64,000 bases of DNA from Egibacter rhizosphaerae (GCF_004322855.1 NZ_CP036402.1:1054001-1118000), one strand, 5' to 3'; numbered from the stretch's first letter, positions 45,061 to 54,570 are shown. Numbers and translations: made by a program. The notes: generated from the letters alone by a model not told the origin.

Positions 45061-45330
45061 GTGATCATCGTCGACGACGCGATCTGGCGGTGGCGCGGCC
45101 GACGGTGGGCACATCTCGCGAGCGACCACAGTCACGAGGAACTGCACGCCTTCGCCGCACGGCTCGGCCTCGAGCGTCGGTGGTTCCAGGGCGATCACTA
45201 CGACGTCCCGACCGCCGTTCGCGAGCACGCCATCGCGCTGGGCGCCGAGCCGGTCACCAGCCGCGACCTCGTGAGGCGCCTGCGACGCGCCGGCCTGCGG
45301 CGTCCCCGTCCGGGCGATCGCCGCCCGTGA
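45061..45330 (+). CDS. DUF4031 domain-containing protein
   Basis: A small conserved protein, common in actinobacteria. The family pattern is complete: IIVDDAIWRWRGRRWAHLAS, LHAFAARLGLERRWFQGDHY and AIALGAEPVTSRDLVRRLR. 89 residues from GTG 45061, 48 bp after rpmB. Function unknown. It converges with the HD-domain gene 4 bp away. Confidence 0.9.
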   Translation: MIIVDDAIWRWRGRRWAHLASDHSHEELHAFAARLGLERRWFQGDHYDVPTAVREHAIALGAEPVTSRDLVRRLRRAGLRRPRPGDRRP

Positions 45331-45334
45331 CCCG

Positions 45335-45985
45335 TCAGGACCCTCGGCTCACCTCGAGGGCGGCGATCTCGCGTTGAAGGTTCGCGATCGCCATCGCACC
45401 GCGCTCCCGGCGCATCGTGCCCGTGTGATAGAGCAGCGGTCGCTCGAGGAACCGGGTCAACACGTCCCGTCGACCCTCCGCCCAGCGGGCGTCGTCCACG
45501 TGCGCGTACTCGGCCCGGACGTCGGCCGCGTACCGGTCGTAGCGCTCCGGGTCGGCACCGAGGATCGCGAGGTCGGCATCCACCAGCAGCGCCGCGTCCG
45601 GCGAACTCGGTAGGTGCGACTTGGTCGCCATCACCAGGTCGGCCACTCGGTCCACGCGCTCGGAGGCCAACCCCGCCCCGCTCAACAGTTCGACCGCCAG
45701 CGCCGCGCTGCGCTCCTCGTTGTCATCGGCCGTGGCATCGTGCACGGCGTCGTGGAACCAGACCGCGAGCTCGACTGCGAGGGGATCCTCGGCCGGTTCG
45801 CCCGCCTCGATCAGCCGGTCGATGCCCTCGAGCACCTCCGCGACGTGCTCGAGGGTGTGGTAGCGACGGTGCGGCTCGCCGTAGCGGGCCACGACCGCGC
45901 GAAGGATGTCGTCGGCACCGTCGGGAGTCGCACCGAGACGATCCGCGACCTGCGCCCAACGGGCCTGTAGCGCCAGCGGATCCAC
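45335..45985 (-). CDS. HD-domain metal-dependent phosphohydrolase
   Basis: An HD-superfamily hydrolase. RRYHTLEHVAEVLEGIDRLI supplies the first His, ELAVWFHDAVHDATADDNEE the HD pair, and LVDADLAILGADPERYDRYA the last Asp. Of the same type as the actinobacterial proteins annotated as predicted metal-dependent HD phosphohydrolases. GTG 45985 (AAGGAG 6 nt upstream) gives 216 residues; the longer frame overlaps thiD. Substrate unknown. Confidence 0.86.
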   Translation of the reverse strand: MDPLALQARWAQVADRLGATPDGADDILRAVVARYGEPHRRYHTLEHVAEVLEGIDRLIEAGEPAEDPLAVELAVWFHDAVHDATADDNEERSAALAVELLSGAGLASERVDRVADLVMATKSHLPSSPDAALLVDADLAILGADPERYDRYAADVRAEYAHVDDARWAEGRRDVLTRFLERPLLYHTGTMRRERGAMAIANLQREIAALEVSRGS

Positions 45986-45999
45986 GCCCTGCTCCTTGC

Positions 46000-46791
46000 C
46001 TACCGGCGGGCCCACGCGTGATCGACGGGTCCGATGCCCTTCCCGAGCCGCAGCCCGTGACGGATGGCACCCGTGACGAACGCCTTCGCGCCGTGCACCG
46101 CGTCCTCGAGCGACTCCCCCCGGGCCCGTCGCGCGGCGATCGCAGCGGCGAGCGTGCAGCCGGTCCCGTGCGTGTCCTGAGTGTCGAGCCGCTCGGCCTC
46201 GAGGTGGATCGAGGTGCGGCCGTCGGTGAGGAGGTCGATCGCCCGCGGGTTGTCGGGCAGGTGCCCGCCCTTGACGAGCGCCCACCGCGGTCCGAGGGCG
46301 AGCACCGCCTCCGCCGCCCGCGACAGGTCGCCGACGCCGCGAACCTCGACCCCGGTCAGGACGGCGACCTCGCCGACGTTGGGGGTGACGACCTCGGCGA
46401 GCGGCAGGATCCGCTGGCGCAAGCCCTCGATGGCGTCGTCGTCCAGCAGCGGATCCCCGTGCTTCGACGCGCAGACGGGATCCACGACGAGCGGTGCGAT
46501 CTCGTGCGCCGCGATGCCGTCCGCGACGGCGTCGACCACCGCCGCGCTCCCGAGCATCCCGGTCTTGGCCGCCTCGACCCCCAGGTCGGAGGCGACCGCG
46601 TCGATCTGCGCACGCACGAAAGCCGGCGGCACGGCGTGCACCTCGTGCACCCCCGTCGTGTCCTGTGCAGTGAGCGCCGTGATCGCGCTCATCCCGAACA
46701 CCACGTGCTCGTGGAACGTCTTGAGGTCCGCCTGGATCCCGGCCCCTCCGCCGGAGTCGGAGCCGGCGATCGTGAGCGCTCGCGGGATCAT
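46000..46791 (-). CDS. thiD: Hydroxymethylpyrimidine/phosphomethylpyrimidine kinase
   Basis: ThiD phosphorylates HMP and HMP-P for thiamine synthesis. The ribokinase-like fold is clear: [20 protein letters not shown] at the N-terminus, [32 protein letters not shown] and [19 protein letters not shown] with the anion hole. 263 residues. ATGA overlap with thiL. Confidence 0.96.
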   Translation of the reverse strand: MIPRALTIAGSDSGGGAGIQADLKTFHEHVVFGMSAITALTAQDTTGVHEVHAVPPAFVRAQIDAVASDLGVEAAKTGMLGSAAVVDAVADGIAAHEIAPLVVDPVCASKHGDPLLDDDAIEGLRQRILPLAEVVTPNVGEVAVLTGVEVRGVGDLSRAAEAVLALGPRWALVKGGHLPDNPRAIDLLTDGRTSIHLEAERLDTQDTHGTGCTLAAAIAARRARGESLEDAVHGAKAFVTGAIRHGLRLGKGIGPVDHAWARR

Positions 46792-47870
46792 GTCGGCCCT
46801 CCCTGGTCACGGGGATCGTCGTCCCGGTAGTGGTCGTACCCGAGCCGGCGGAGATCACGCCGCTGGCCGTCGAGGTGCAGCGTGACCCTCGGCTCGCCCT
46901 CGCTCTCCAGGATCTCCCCCACGACCGCCGCCGGCACTCCCTCTGCGGCGCCCGCGCGTCGCGCGACCTCCGCGGCGTCGTCGGGGGCGACGGCCGCGAC
47001 GAGCGCGAAGTCCTCCCCGCCCGCGCACACGAGGGACCACGGATCCTTCCCGAGGGCGTCCGCAGCCTCCCACACCTCGGGGGGCACCGGCAGGGACGCC
47101 CCCCAGACGTCGATGGCGACACCGGAGGCGTGCGCCACGTGGCCGAGGTCGGCCCCGAGCCCGTCCGAGATGTCGATCATGGCGTGCGTGCCCGCGTCGG
47201 CGAGCGCCCTGCCGGCCGTCACGAGACCCCGAGGGCGACGGTGGGCGGCTAGCAGTGGCTCCGGGGTGCGGTGTCCAGCGATCCCGAGCTCGAGCCCCGC
47301 CGCCGCCGCGCCGAGCGAGCCGACACAGACCAGTCGGTCGCCGGGCCGGGCCCCACGGCGGCGCACCGCTCGCGCCGGGTCGATCCTCCCGAGCAGCGTC
47401 AGGGCGACGACGAGCTGATCGGTGCGCACGACGTCACCCCCCGCCAGGTCGAGCCCCCAGTGAGCCGCGGCCGCGGCCATCCCGTCGTAGAGGGCCTCGA
47501 CCGACGAGGCGCCCAGGTCCGCGGGGCGGCCGAGCGCGACGACCGCCGCGGTGGGGTCGGCGCCCATGGCCGCGAGGTCGCTCACGTTCACCGCGACGGC
47601 CTTCCACCCCACGTCGTCGGGCGTGGAGAGCTCCCAGACGAAGTGCCGTCCCTCGACGATGGCATCCACCGTCACGCAGGCGGCGGCGCCCCCGAGATCG
47701 ATGACCGCCGCGTCGTCGCCGTAGCCGACGGGCAGCTCGGGCCCGTCCGGCGCGAGCCGCGGGGCGAGCCGTTCCAGCAGCTCGAACTCCCCGACCGGCG
47801 ACGCGGCGGGATCGCCCGGCGCTCCCGGATCCTCGGCAGCGGGCCGCGAGGCTCCCGACGCACCGGTCAC
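46788..47870 (-). CDS. thiL: Thiamine-monophosphate kinase
   Basis: ThiL makes thiamine diphosphate from TMP, in the PurM/AIR synthase fold. It shows [79 protein letters not shown] and [13 protein letters not shown] with metal-binding Asp residues. 360 residues, start GTG 47870. The first 25 residues are Pro/Ala-rich and not conserved. No TPP riboswitch was seen in the short upstream gap. Confidence 0.96.
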   Translation of the reverse strand: MTGASGASRPAAEDPGAPGDPAASPVGEFELLERLAPRLAPDGPELPVGYGDDAAVIDLGGAAACVTVDAIVEGRHFVWELSTPDDVGWKAVAVNVSDLAAMGADPTAAVVALGRPADLGASSVEALYDGMAAAAAHWGLDLAGGDVVRTDQLVVALTLLGRIDPARAVRRRGARPGDRLVCVGSLGAAAAGLELGIAGHRTPEPLLAAHRRPRGLVTAGRALADAGTHAMIDISDGLGADLGHVAHASGVAIDVWGASLPVPPEVWEAADALGKDPWSLVCAGGEDFALVAAVAPDDAAEVARRAGAAEGVPAAVVGEILESEGEPRVTLHLDGQRRDLRRLGYDHYRDDDPRDQGGPT

Positions 47871-47948
47871 GTGACCGCCGCCTTCCCGACGGGGTGACGC
47901 CGGGAGCTAGGATGCCCTCGCCCGCGAAGCGAGCGAGGGAGGGCCGCA

Positions 47949-48158
47949 GTGGCCGTGTTGAACACGATCGAGCTGGAGGGCGTCTCCGAGGTGGGTTGGC
48001 GCGAGGCCGCGCACGAGGCGCTCAAGGAAGCGTCCAAGACGCTGCGCAACATCCAGCGTCTCGACATCCTCGGCACCACTGCGGTCGTACGGGACGACGC
48101 GATCGTCGAGTACCGGACGCAGGTCCGACTCACGTTCGAGGTGGAATCCACCCGCTAA
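47949..48158 (+). CDS. Dodecin (flavin-storage protein)
   Basis: A 69-residue dodecamer-forming flavin binder: GVSEVGWREAAHEALKEASK and the core VEYRTQVRLTFEVE match the family. GTG 47949 with GAGGG upstream. A hairpin in the 5' leader (CCCTCGC/GCGAGGG, around 47910-47936) overlaps the start of the ribosome-binding region. Its stop overlaps the stop of the opposing gene. Confidence 0.93.
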   Translation: MAVLNTIELEGVSEVGWREAAHEALKEASKTLRNIQRLDILGTTAVVRDDAIVEYRTQVRLTFEVESTR

Positions 48159-48817
48159 CCACGCGCCGAGTCGGCGGGAGCCTGCTCCAGGACCGCCAGT
48201 GCCGCCTCGTCGTCGACCTGGGGGAACTCCTGATAGGCCTGACCGACGGCCAGGAACTCCGCCGGGGAGGTCAGGACGACCACGCGGTCGGCTGCCTGCT
48301 CGAGTCGAGGGACGGCCGTGGCGGACGCGACCGGCACCGCCAGAACCACCGTGTCAGCCCCTGCTCGTCGAGCCAGCCCGCACGCCTGCGTCGCCGTGCC
48401 TCCCGAGGCCACACCGTCGTCCACGACAACAGCCACGGCACCGGTGGGATCGAGGGGTTCCAGCACCTCGCGGTAGAGCGCGAGGCGCCGGGCGACCAGG
48501 TCGCGCCGCTCGTCGATCTCGGCTCGGAGGTTCTCCTCCACCAGCCCGAGGCGGGCGACGGCAGCGTCGTCGATCTCGACGTGGCCGTCAGCGCCGACCG
48601 AGCCGATCGACACCTCGGGGTCGTGCGGCGCCCGCAGCGACCGTGACACCGCCACATCGAGCGGCGCCTCCAACGCCCTCGCGACCTCGACGGCGACCGG
48701 AAGCCCGCCACGCGGCACGGCGAGCACCACGACGCGATCGGCCCCCCTCACGGCCGGCTCACCCCGCAACGCATCGGCCAGAAGACGCCCGGCCTCCCGC
48801 CTATCGGTGAAGATCAT
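48155..48817 (-). CDS. Phosphoribosyltransferase-domain protein
   Basis: A type I PRTase fold: VVVLAVPRGGLPVAVEVARA in the N-terminal part and the PRPP loop VAVVVDDGVASGGTATQACG. About 220 residues, resembling the actinobacterial proteins that carry a PRTase domain alone. The substrate is unknown. It converges with dodecin; the two stop codons overlap (48155-48158). Confidence 0.85.
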   Translation of the reverse strand: MIFTDRREAGRLLADALRGEPAVRGADRVVVLAVPRGGLPVAVEVARALEAPLDVAVSRSLRAPHDPEVSIGSVGADGHVEIDDAAVARLGLVEENLRAEIDERRDLVARRLALYREVLEPLDPTGAVAVVVDDGVASGGTATQACGLARRAGADTVVLAVPVASATAVPRLEQAADRVVVLTSPAEFLAVGQAYQEFPQVDDEAALAVLEQAPADSARG

Positions 48818-48976
48818 GGTCCGCTCCTGTCATGGCTTCATCCCTCAGCTCGCGGTGTCCCAGGCGTGGGGGCGGGGCGTACGATGCGCCGGACCCGACA
48901 GACGAACCGGCGCGCGATGCTGCACCCCCGTCGCCCGGCCTCCGACCCGGGCGATGTGCGATCGAAAGGTCCGAAC

Positions 48977-49210
48977 ATGGTGAGCGCCTACATCCTGATC
49001 CACGCAGAGGTGGGCCGTGCCGCCGAGGTCGCCGAGGCGGCCCGCCGGATCGAGGGCGTCGAGTCCGCGGAGGACGTGACCGGTCCCTACGACGTGATCG
49101 TCCGCGCCCAGGCCAGCGACGTCGACCAACTCGGCCGCCTGGTCGTGGCCCAGATCCAGGCGATCGAGGGCATCGACCGCACGCTGACCTGCCCGGTCGT
49201 CCACCTGTAG
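48977..49210 (+). CDS. Lrp/AsnC-type ligand-binding domain protein
   Basis: A single RAM/Lrp effector domain without a helix-turn-helix: AYILIHAEVGRAAEVAEAAR, VTGPYDVIVRAQASDVDQLG and IQAIEGIDRTLTCPVVHL. 77 residues from ATG 48977 (GAAAGG 7 nt upstream). Such stand-alone domains bind amino acids. Adjacent upstream on the opposite strand is the PRTase gene. Confidence 0.9.
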   Translation: MVSAYILIHAEVGRAAEVAEAARRIEGVESAEDVTGPYDVIVRAQASDVDQLGRLVVAQIQAIEGIDRTLTCPVVHL

Positions 49211-49269
49211 CCTCCAGGGCGCCGGTGTTGCCGTCGTGATCAGACCCCGCGTGGGGCGGCGCGGTCCGG

Positions 49270-50424
49270 TCACGGCGCGTAGCGCGCATCTCGGGAGCCG
49301 GCCTCGAGCGCGAGCTCGAGCAATCGGTCGACCAGCGCGGGCGCTTCCAGACCCTGCGTGGACCACGCGTACGGGAACATCGACGCCGGCGTGAAGCCAG
49401 GGATGGTGTTGATCTCGTTCACGAGCACCGGCTCCGTCGCCCCCTCGATGTAGAAGAAGTCGACGCGGGCCATACCGCGGCAACCGATCGCGAGGTACGC
49501 CTCGCGGGCGAATTCCCGGCAGGCACGCTGGATCGGCTCGGGCACCGCGGCGGGGCACTGCAGCTCGAGCCCCTCGTCGAGGTACTTGCCCTCGAAGTCG
49601 TAGAAGTCGTGCGCGGTCCGGACCTCGCCCGGCGGCGTCACCTCGACACGGTTGTTGCCGAGCAGGGCGCACTCGAGCTCCCGGGCCCCGTCGACTCCCT
49701 GCTCCACGATCGCGACCCGGTCGTAGCCGAAGGCCTCCTCGATCCCGGCCACGAGCTCCCCCGTGTCCCGGCACTTCGCGATGCCGATCGACGAGCCCTG
49801 TCGCGAGGGCTTGGTGAACAGCGGGTAGGCCAGCGCCCCCTCGATCTCGCGTAGGACGCCGTCGCGGTCCTCCTCCCACCGGGCTCGGTGAACCGGCCGG
49901 TAGGGCGCCTGCGGCAGTCCACGGGCGGTGAAGACGTTCTTCATCTGTCGCTTGTCGATTCCGACGGCGCTCGACGCGACGTCCGCACCCACGTAGGGCA
50001 CCCCTTGGGTCGCGAGGAGACCCTGCACGGTGCCGTCCTCGCCGTGGGGACCGTGCAGCACCGGGAAGCAGACGTCGACCGGGCCGAGGCTGCTCGCCCC
50101 ACTGCCCGGCGCATCGTGCTCCGGGAAACGCACGAGCTGGGTGCCCTTGCGGGTGCGCACCAGAGCCACCGTGTCACCGTCGTCACCGACCTCCGGCAGC
50201 GCCGCAGCCGGGTCGTCGGTGTCCGTCTCGAGCGGGGTGCGCGGCACGTCCTCCACCAGGGTCCAGCGGCCGTCGCGGGTGATGCCGACGGTCGTGACCT
50301 CGTAGCGGGCGGGATCGAGTGCCTCCAGCACGTTCGCCGCCGACAGGCACGAAACCCCGTGTTCGGAGGACTGCCCCCCGAAGAGCAACAGCACGCGCAG
50401 CCGCTCGGCGGTGCCATCAGCCAC
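49270..50424 (-). CDS. ddl: D-alanine--D-alanine ligase
   Basis: An ATP-grasp ligase for peptidoglycan precursor synthesis. It has VLLLFGGQSSEHGVSCLSA at the N-terminus, VLHGPHGEDGTVQGLLATQG, FTKPSRQGSSIGIAKC, ELECALLGNN and VLVNEINTIPGFTPASMFP. The Glu in SSEH that contacts D-Ala is present, although the next residues differ from the usual EV. I place the start at the GTG at 50424 (384 residues). It is followed by the Lrp-type gene on the other strand. Confidence 0.95.
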   Translation of the reverse strand: MADGTAERLRVLLLFGGQSSEHGVSCLSAANVLEALDPARYEVTTVGITRDGRWTLVEDVPRTPLETDTDDPAAALPEVGDDGDTVALVRTRKGTQLVRFPEHDAPGSGASSLGPVDVCFPVLHGPHGEDGTVQGLLATQGVPYVGADVASSAVGIDKRQMKNVFTARGLPQAPYRPVHRARWEEDRDGVLREIEGALAYPLFTKPSRQGSSIGIAKCRDTGELVAGIEEAFGYDRVAIVEQGVDGARELECALLGNNRVEVTPPGEVRTAHDFYDFEGKYLDEGLELQCPAAVPEPIQRACREFAREAYLAIGCRGMARVDFFYIEGATEPVLVNEINTIPGFTPASMFPYAWSTQGLEAPALVDRLLELALEAGSRDARYAP

Positions 50425-50510
50425 GGGAGACCCCTTGGTCGGCGCGCAGCGGTGCAGCAGGGAGTCTAGACCCCGACCCCCTTCCACGTGGACAGTAGGC
50501 TGCCCTCACG

Positions 50511-51119
50511 ATGGACCCCCACATACCGCCCGTCGCGGCGATCGTGCCGCTGAAGGCACTGGGCGACGCGAAGACACGGCTACGCGGGGCCCTCGGGCCT
50601 GCTGCGCGGCGCGAGCTCGCCGTCCGCCTCGCCGCGCGCGTGCTCGAGGCCTGCCGGGAGGCCGGGCCGGTGGAACGGGTGTTGGTCGTCGCCGGCGACG
50701 AGGCCGTGGGCGAGGTCGCGCGGCGCCACGGAGCCGACGTGGTGGTGGAGCCACGGCCGGGCCTCACGGCCGCGCTGGAGACCGCGGACGCGACCGTTGC
50801 CGCCCATGCCGCCAGCATCGTGGTCGCCGGGGACCTGCCATGGGTGACGTCGGCCGATGTCGAAGCGGTGTGCGTCGCCGGCGTCATCGGCCGACGCGTC
50901 GTCGTGGCCCCCACCGAGGACGGCGGCACCGGCGCGCTGCTGCGCGAGCCCCCGGGTGTGATCGGAACCGCGTACGGGTCGGGCTCCGCGGCGGCGCACC
51001 GGCGCTTGGCGGCCCAGGCAGGCGTACCCCTCACGGTGATCGAACGGCCCGGCCTCGCCCTCGACGTGGATACGCCCGACGACCTGCGCCGAGCCGACGG
51101 GACGGACGCGGCGCTCTGA
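50511..51119 (+). CDS. cofC: 2-phospho-L-lactate guanylyltransferase CofC
   Basis: CofC activates phospholactate or PEP for coenzyme F420 synthesis. It shows AIVPLKALGDAKTRLRGALG at the N-terminus, VVAGDLPWVTSADVEAVCV, VVVAPTEDGGTGALLREPPG and RPGLALDVDTPDDLRRADG. 202 residues. A TAGGCT box 9 nt before the ATG suggests a very short leader. CofC alone implies F420 use; the rest of the pathway is not in the window. Confidence 0.93.
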   Translation: MDPHIPPVAAIVPLKALGDAKTRLRGALGPAARRELAVRLAARVLEACREAGPVERVLVVAGDEAVGEVARRHGADVVVEPRPGLTAALETADATVAAHAASIVVAGDLPWVTSADVEAVCVAGVIGRRVVVAPTEDGGTGALLREPPGVIGTAYGSGSAAAHRRLAAQAGVPLTVIERPGLALDVDTPDDLRRADGTDAAL

Positions 51120-51474
51120 CGCGCTCGTCCGCGGGGGCAGAGCGGGCTTCCGTGCGGACGGGCACCTCCGCGCGCCGGGCGGTGTCAGGAAGCGTGCGCT
51201 GAGCGGTTGCACAAGGATGTGTATGTCGATCCGACGCGAAATGTCGCGCTCGATTGCCGTGATCGGCGACCAACGCCTTGCACTCGATCGACCTCGTCAT
51301 TTCAGTGCGAGATCTTGCGTCGAACCGTTCGCGACGAACCAGCGCAACACCTGCAGCCCGCCTCACCGTGCGGACGCCGCACGACAGCAGCGCGGCCCGC
51401 GGCACGGCCGGCGAACCGCACGCGAATGCCGAACCGACCAGGCTGCGCGGACCATCGCCTCGACGGAGGAGGCC
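51120..51474. other. Intergenic region with an imperfect inverted repeat
   Basis: This 355-bp gap lies between convergent cofC and dppA and is less GC-rich than its surroundings. GAAATGTCGCGCTCGAT (51238-51254) pairs with ATCGACCTCGTCATTTC (51287-51303) at 14 of 17 positions, and CGACGC (51232-51237) with GCGTCG (51316-51321) extends it outward. No coding frame here resembles a known protein. Confidence 0.55.
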
Positions 51475-52299
51475 TCAGCGCGCGGCGGCAGCGGCGAGGT
51501 AGAGCCAGGCGCGCAGGCAGCGGAAGGCCGCCAGCACGTCGCTCGCGTCATAGCGCACGGTTCGCGCGTCGACCCGCTCGACGCCGGGCACGAGCGCGCA
51601 GAGCTCGGCCCCGCCCTGGCTGCTCAGCTCCACCTCCACCGCCGTGGGACCGCCGGGGTCCGGCGGCGCCAGGTGGTCGACTCCGGCGACCACCTCGGCG
51701 GAGGCCTCCCGCAAGCGCCCCCGTGCAACGTCGGGATGCAGGCTGGTGACCACCTGGCTGGCATGGCTGCGCTTCACGCACACGGTGCGCACCCCGGGCA
51801 GGCGCGCGGCGACACGATCACACACCGTGTCATCGCCGCTGACGAGTCCGACCGGGACGCCCAGGTACCCCGCAACGCGCGCGTTGATCTCGGCCTCGGT
51901 GACGGTGACCCCGTCGAGACGGACCGCGGCGAAGCTGGCCCCCGAGTAGGTGTGCGCGAGCGCCCCCATCTGGTCGGTGCCGCCGTGGTATCCGACGAAC
52001 AGCGTCACGTTCGCGCCTTCGTCGAGACCTTCGAGCATGGCGAGATCGACCTTGGGGGAGCCGAGCACCAGCTCGGCGCGCGGGTCGAGCCGCTCCGGGA
52101 GGAGGTTCGACATGTCGCCGTGCGCGTCGGTCACGACGACCTCGTCGGCACCCCCCTCGAACGCCCCGGAGACGACCGCGCTCGCCTCGTCGGTCATGAG
52201 CTCCCGCGCCGGTTCGTAGTCGGCCTCGCCCCGCCGCACCTGACGGGTCGTGGCCACGCCGGCCACGCCTTCCATGTCGATGGAGACGTGCACGCGCAT
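51475..52299 (-). CDS. dppA: M55-family D-aminopeptidase (DppA-like)
   Basis: DppA-type enzymes are zinc D-aminopeptidases that form decamers. The family start HVSIDMEGVAGV holds the metal-binding Asp and Glu, followed by EVVVTDAHGDMSNLLPERLD, LFVGYHGGTDQMGALAHTYS and EAEINARVAGYLGVPVGLVS. 274 residues, start ATG 52299. Substrates may be D-amino acid dipeptides, but this is not proved by sequence. Confidence 0.92.
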   Translation of the reverse strand: MRVHVSIDMEGVAGVATTRQVRRGEADYEPARELMTDEASAVVSGAFEGGADEVVVTDAHGDMSNLLPERLDPRAELVLGSPKVDLAMLEGLDEGANVTLFVGYHGGTDQMGALAHTYSGASFAAVRLDGVTVTEAEINARVAGYLGVPVGLVSGDDTVCDRVAARLPGVRTVCVKRSHASQVVTSLHPDVARGRLREASAEVVAGVDHLAPPDPGGPTAVEVELSSQGGAELCALVPGVERVDARTVRYDASDVLAAFRCLRAWLYLAAAAAR

Positions 52300-52508
52300 G
52301 ATGAGCGACTCCTCCCGGTCCGAGGGCGTGAACGGTCCACGCCGCAGCGTAACGTTGGCCGGCAGCGAGCCTCAGCCGAGCCGCTCGGGCCGCGTGTCAC
52401 GCGTACGCATCGCAACACCCCCGGCGACCGTGCCAGCATCGGACCAATCCTCTCGCGCCGGCCGCCGGGCGCAAGCCGTGGGCGCTCGAGTTGACCTACC
52501 GTGGGCCG

Positions 52509-52904
52509 ATGGACTCCGCGGATTCCCAGCCATCGCCCGTCACGGTCCGCATCGCGGTCGCGCTGACCGGCCTCATGGCGGTGGGCACTGCGCTCATGTC
52601 GCTCGCCCACTCGGGGGTGGTGATCCCTGTGCTCTCCGAGATCGGCCCGGCGACCGGCGCGGTCGTCGCGGAGGCGGCGGCCGGCTTCGGTGCCGCAGCC
52701 GTACTGCTGGCGGTGGCACTGGTCGGCCTGGTACGCCGCCTGGCCTGGGGGTGGGCGCTCGCGACCGCCCTGCACGCCCTGGTTGTGCTCGCCGCCGCGT
52801 TCCCCTTCCGCGGCCTCGGCAGCGTCATCGGCATCGTGCTGTCGGCCGCCGCGCTGCTCACGCTGATGAGCCGCAGCGCCCGCATGGCCCTCCTGCCGAG
52901 GTGA
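52509..52904 (+). CDS. Membrane protein with four predicted helices
   Basis: 131 residues with hydrophobic stretches IAVALTGLMAVGTALMSLA, VVAEAAAGFGAAAVLLAVAL, GWALATALHALVVLAAAFPF and SVIGIVLSAAALLTLM. No known family. The ATG at 52509 is 6 nt after TACCGT, a leaderless arrangement. Its stop lies inside a 23-bp-period tandem duplication (52888-52930). Confidence 0.7.
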   Translation: MDSADSQPSPVTVRIAVALTGLMAVGTALMSLAHSGVVIPVLSEIGPATGAVVAEAAAGFGAAAVLLAVALVGLVRRLAWGWALATALHALVVLAAAFPFRGLGSVIGIVLSAAALLTLMSRSARMALLPR

Positions 52905-52930
52905 CCGTGACCCTCCTGCCGAGGTGACCG
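52888..52930. repeat. Tandem duplication across a stop codon
   Basis: The 20-mer CCCTCCTGCCGAGGTGACCG occurs at 52888-52907 and again at 52911-52930, a period of 23 bp. The first copy contains the stop codon of the four-helix membrane protein. Confidence 0.9.
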
Positions 52931-52950
52931 GTGGCCGCCCCAGCCCCGGC

Positions 52951-53856
52951 TCAGGCCCGCTCGTCTCCGGCCTCCGGCCGCCCCGACTCGTCGGCGCCGG
53001 CTTCGGGATCCGACTGCTCAGGATCATGCCCGGCGAAGTCGGGTTCGGGAACCACCGGACGTCGCCACTTCATGGCCGGGGTCGGCGACTCCGGGCTGGC
53101 ACGCCAGAACGGGGGTGAGGTGATCGGCAAAGGTGGAAGGCGGTTCTCGGCGGCCGACCGCAACACCCGCTTGGGCGCCGGCTCAGCGGCCTCGCGCGGC
53201 TCAGCGGCCTCGGGCGGCTCGTCCCCCGGTTCCCTGCGAGGCGCGCCGTAGGCGTGCAGTGGCAGGTCGATGCGGATGATTGCGCCCTCGACCTGGACCT
53301 CCTCCGCACCCAACGATGTCAGCAGCGCCCGGATCCCGGTGTTCTCCGCCAGGACGTAGTTGCAGAACGCGACCATGCCGGCTTCGACCGCCGCGCAGGC
53401 GAGCGTCTCGAGCAGCAACGTCCCGAGTCCGCGACCCTGGAAACGATCGAGGACCGTCACCGCCGCTTCGGCCGTCTCAGGCTCGTTCGCGAGCCGCACG
53501 TACCGGGCCACCCCCATCCCCGGGGTGCCCTGCTCGCTCGGGCCGAGCGGGAGCACGACCCACGCGCAATGGTCGTGGCCGTCGACCTCGGTGAGGTAGC
53601 GGAGCTGGGCGTCCGTGAGGTCGGACACCGCCGTGTGGAACCGCAGGTAACGGGAACGGGAAGAGAGTTGGGTGAGCCCTTCCCGCAACCGCTCCCGGTC
53701 ATCGGGGCGGATCGGCCGAACGTGAACGGGCTCGTCGCTGCGCAGGACCGTGTCGAAGGGCTCCCGAGCGCGGGCCCGCGCCATCATCTCCGGCGACAGG
53801 ACGCGTGCCTCGGGGGCCGACGACCGACCGAGGGGGTCTCGCGGGGCCGAGGCCAT
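52951..53856 (-). CDS. GNAT-family N-acetyltransferase
   Basis: The GNAT fold spans residues about 43-200: VHVRPIRPDDRERLREGLTQ, VGRYVRLANE-like GVARYVRLANEPETAEAAV, and the acetyl-CoA binding loop VLDRFQGRGLGTLLLETLA. The last 100 residues (Pro/Glu/Ala-rich with internal EPREAAEP-like repeats) are disordered. 301 residues. The substrate is unknown. Confidence 0.86.
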   Translation of the reverse strand: MASAPRDPLGRSSAPEARVLSPEMMARARAREPFDTVLRSDEPVHVRPIRPDDRERLREGLTQLSSRSRYLRFHTAVSDLTDAQLRYLTEVDGHDHCAWVVLPLGPSEQGTPGMGVARYVRLANEPETAEAAVTVLDRFQGRGLGTLLLETLACAAVEAGMVAFCNYVLAENTGIRALLTSLGAEEVQVEGAIIRIDLPLHAYGAPRREPGDEPPEAAEPREAAEPAPKRVLRSAAENRLPPLPITSPPFWRASPESPTPAMKWRRPVVPEPDFAGHDPEQSDPEAGADESGRPEAGDERA

Positions 53857-54059
53857 GGATCGAGGGTGGCGTCAGAGGGACCGGGCCGTCAATGTCGGAG
53901 CCACACTCTCGTACCGGATTCGGACCCTGCGGGCACTATGCTCGGTGGCGTGGTGAAGCGTGGCGCGGGACAGCGTGACGCGGCGACACGGGGAAGAGTG
54001 GCACCGGGAAGAGTGGCACGGGAAACGGAACGGGCCCGGCGAGTTGGGCGGAGGACACG

Positions 54060-54554
54060 ATGGGGACCGTTGTGGTCGGGTTGGACGGATCGGTCGGCTC
54101 GCGGGAGGCCCTGCCATGGGCGGTCGACGAAGCCCGTGATCGTGACGCGAAGCTGTCGGCGGTGTACGTGTATCCGCCGCCGGATGGACAGGTCGAGCCG
54201 AACACCGCGCTCGCGGTACCCGCGGCGCTGACGGCCACGGCCGCGGCGGGGTTCGAGCGCTCCGACAGGGACCGGCTCATGGCGGAGGCTCGCCAGCGCG
54301 CCGACGATCTCATCCGCCAGATGCTCGGTGACGTCGGGGCTCGGGACGTCCGGGTCGAGCGCACCCCGATCCCCGATCCGCGTCCAGCGCGCGTCCTCAT
54401 CGATCACACTCGCCGAGCCGACCTGTTGGTGCTCGGCACCCGAGGCCTCGGCGGCTTCAAGGGTCTGTTGCTGGGCTCGGTCGCCCAGCACTGCGTCCGG
54501 TGGGCCGAGTGTCCCGTGCTCGTGGTACGGCCCTCGCGGGACATCGGCGAGTAG
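54060..54554 (+). CDS. Universal stress protein
   Basis: A single UspA domain: VVVGLDGSVGSREALPWAVD at the N-terminus and the ATP-binding GTRGLGGFKGLLLGSVAQHC near the end. 164 residues, ATG 54060. A TATGCT box lies about 120 nt upstream, and two 14-bp copies of GGGAAGAGTGGCAC occur just before the gene (53991-54019). Confidence 0.92.
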   Translation: MGTVVVGLDGSVGSREALPWAVDEARDRDAKLSAVYVYPPPDGQVEPNTALAVPAALTATAAAGFERSDRDRLMAEARQRADDLIRQMLGDVGARDVRVERTPIPDPRPARVLIDHTRRADLLVLGTRGLGGFKGLLLGSVAQHCVRWAECPVLVVRPSRDIGE

Positions 54555-54570
54555 CGGTCCACCGCCCCGG

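Noticed and set aside
47871-47948. A TPP riboswitch upstream of thiL
   Set aside because: The gap is too short and lacks the conserved thi-box sequence.
49270-50424. Ddl as inactive because of the SSEHG sequence
   Set aside because: The Glu that contacts the substrate is the one in SSEH and is present; the changed residue is the next one and varies in the family.
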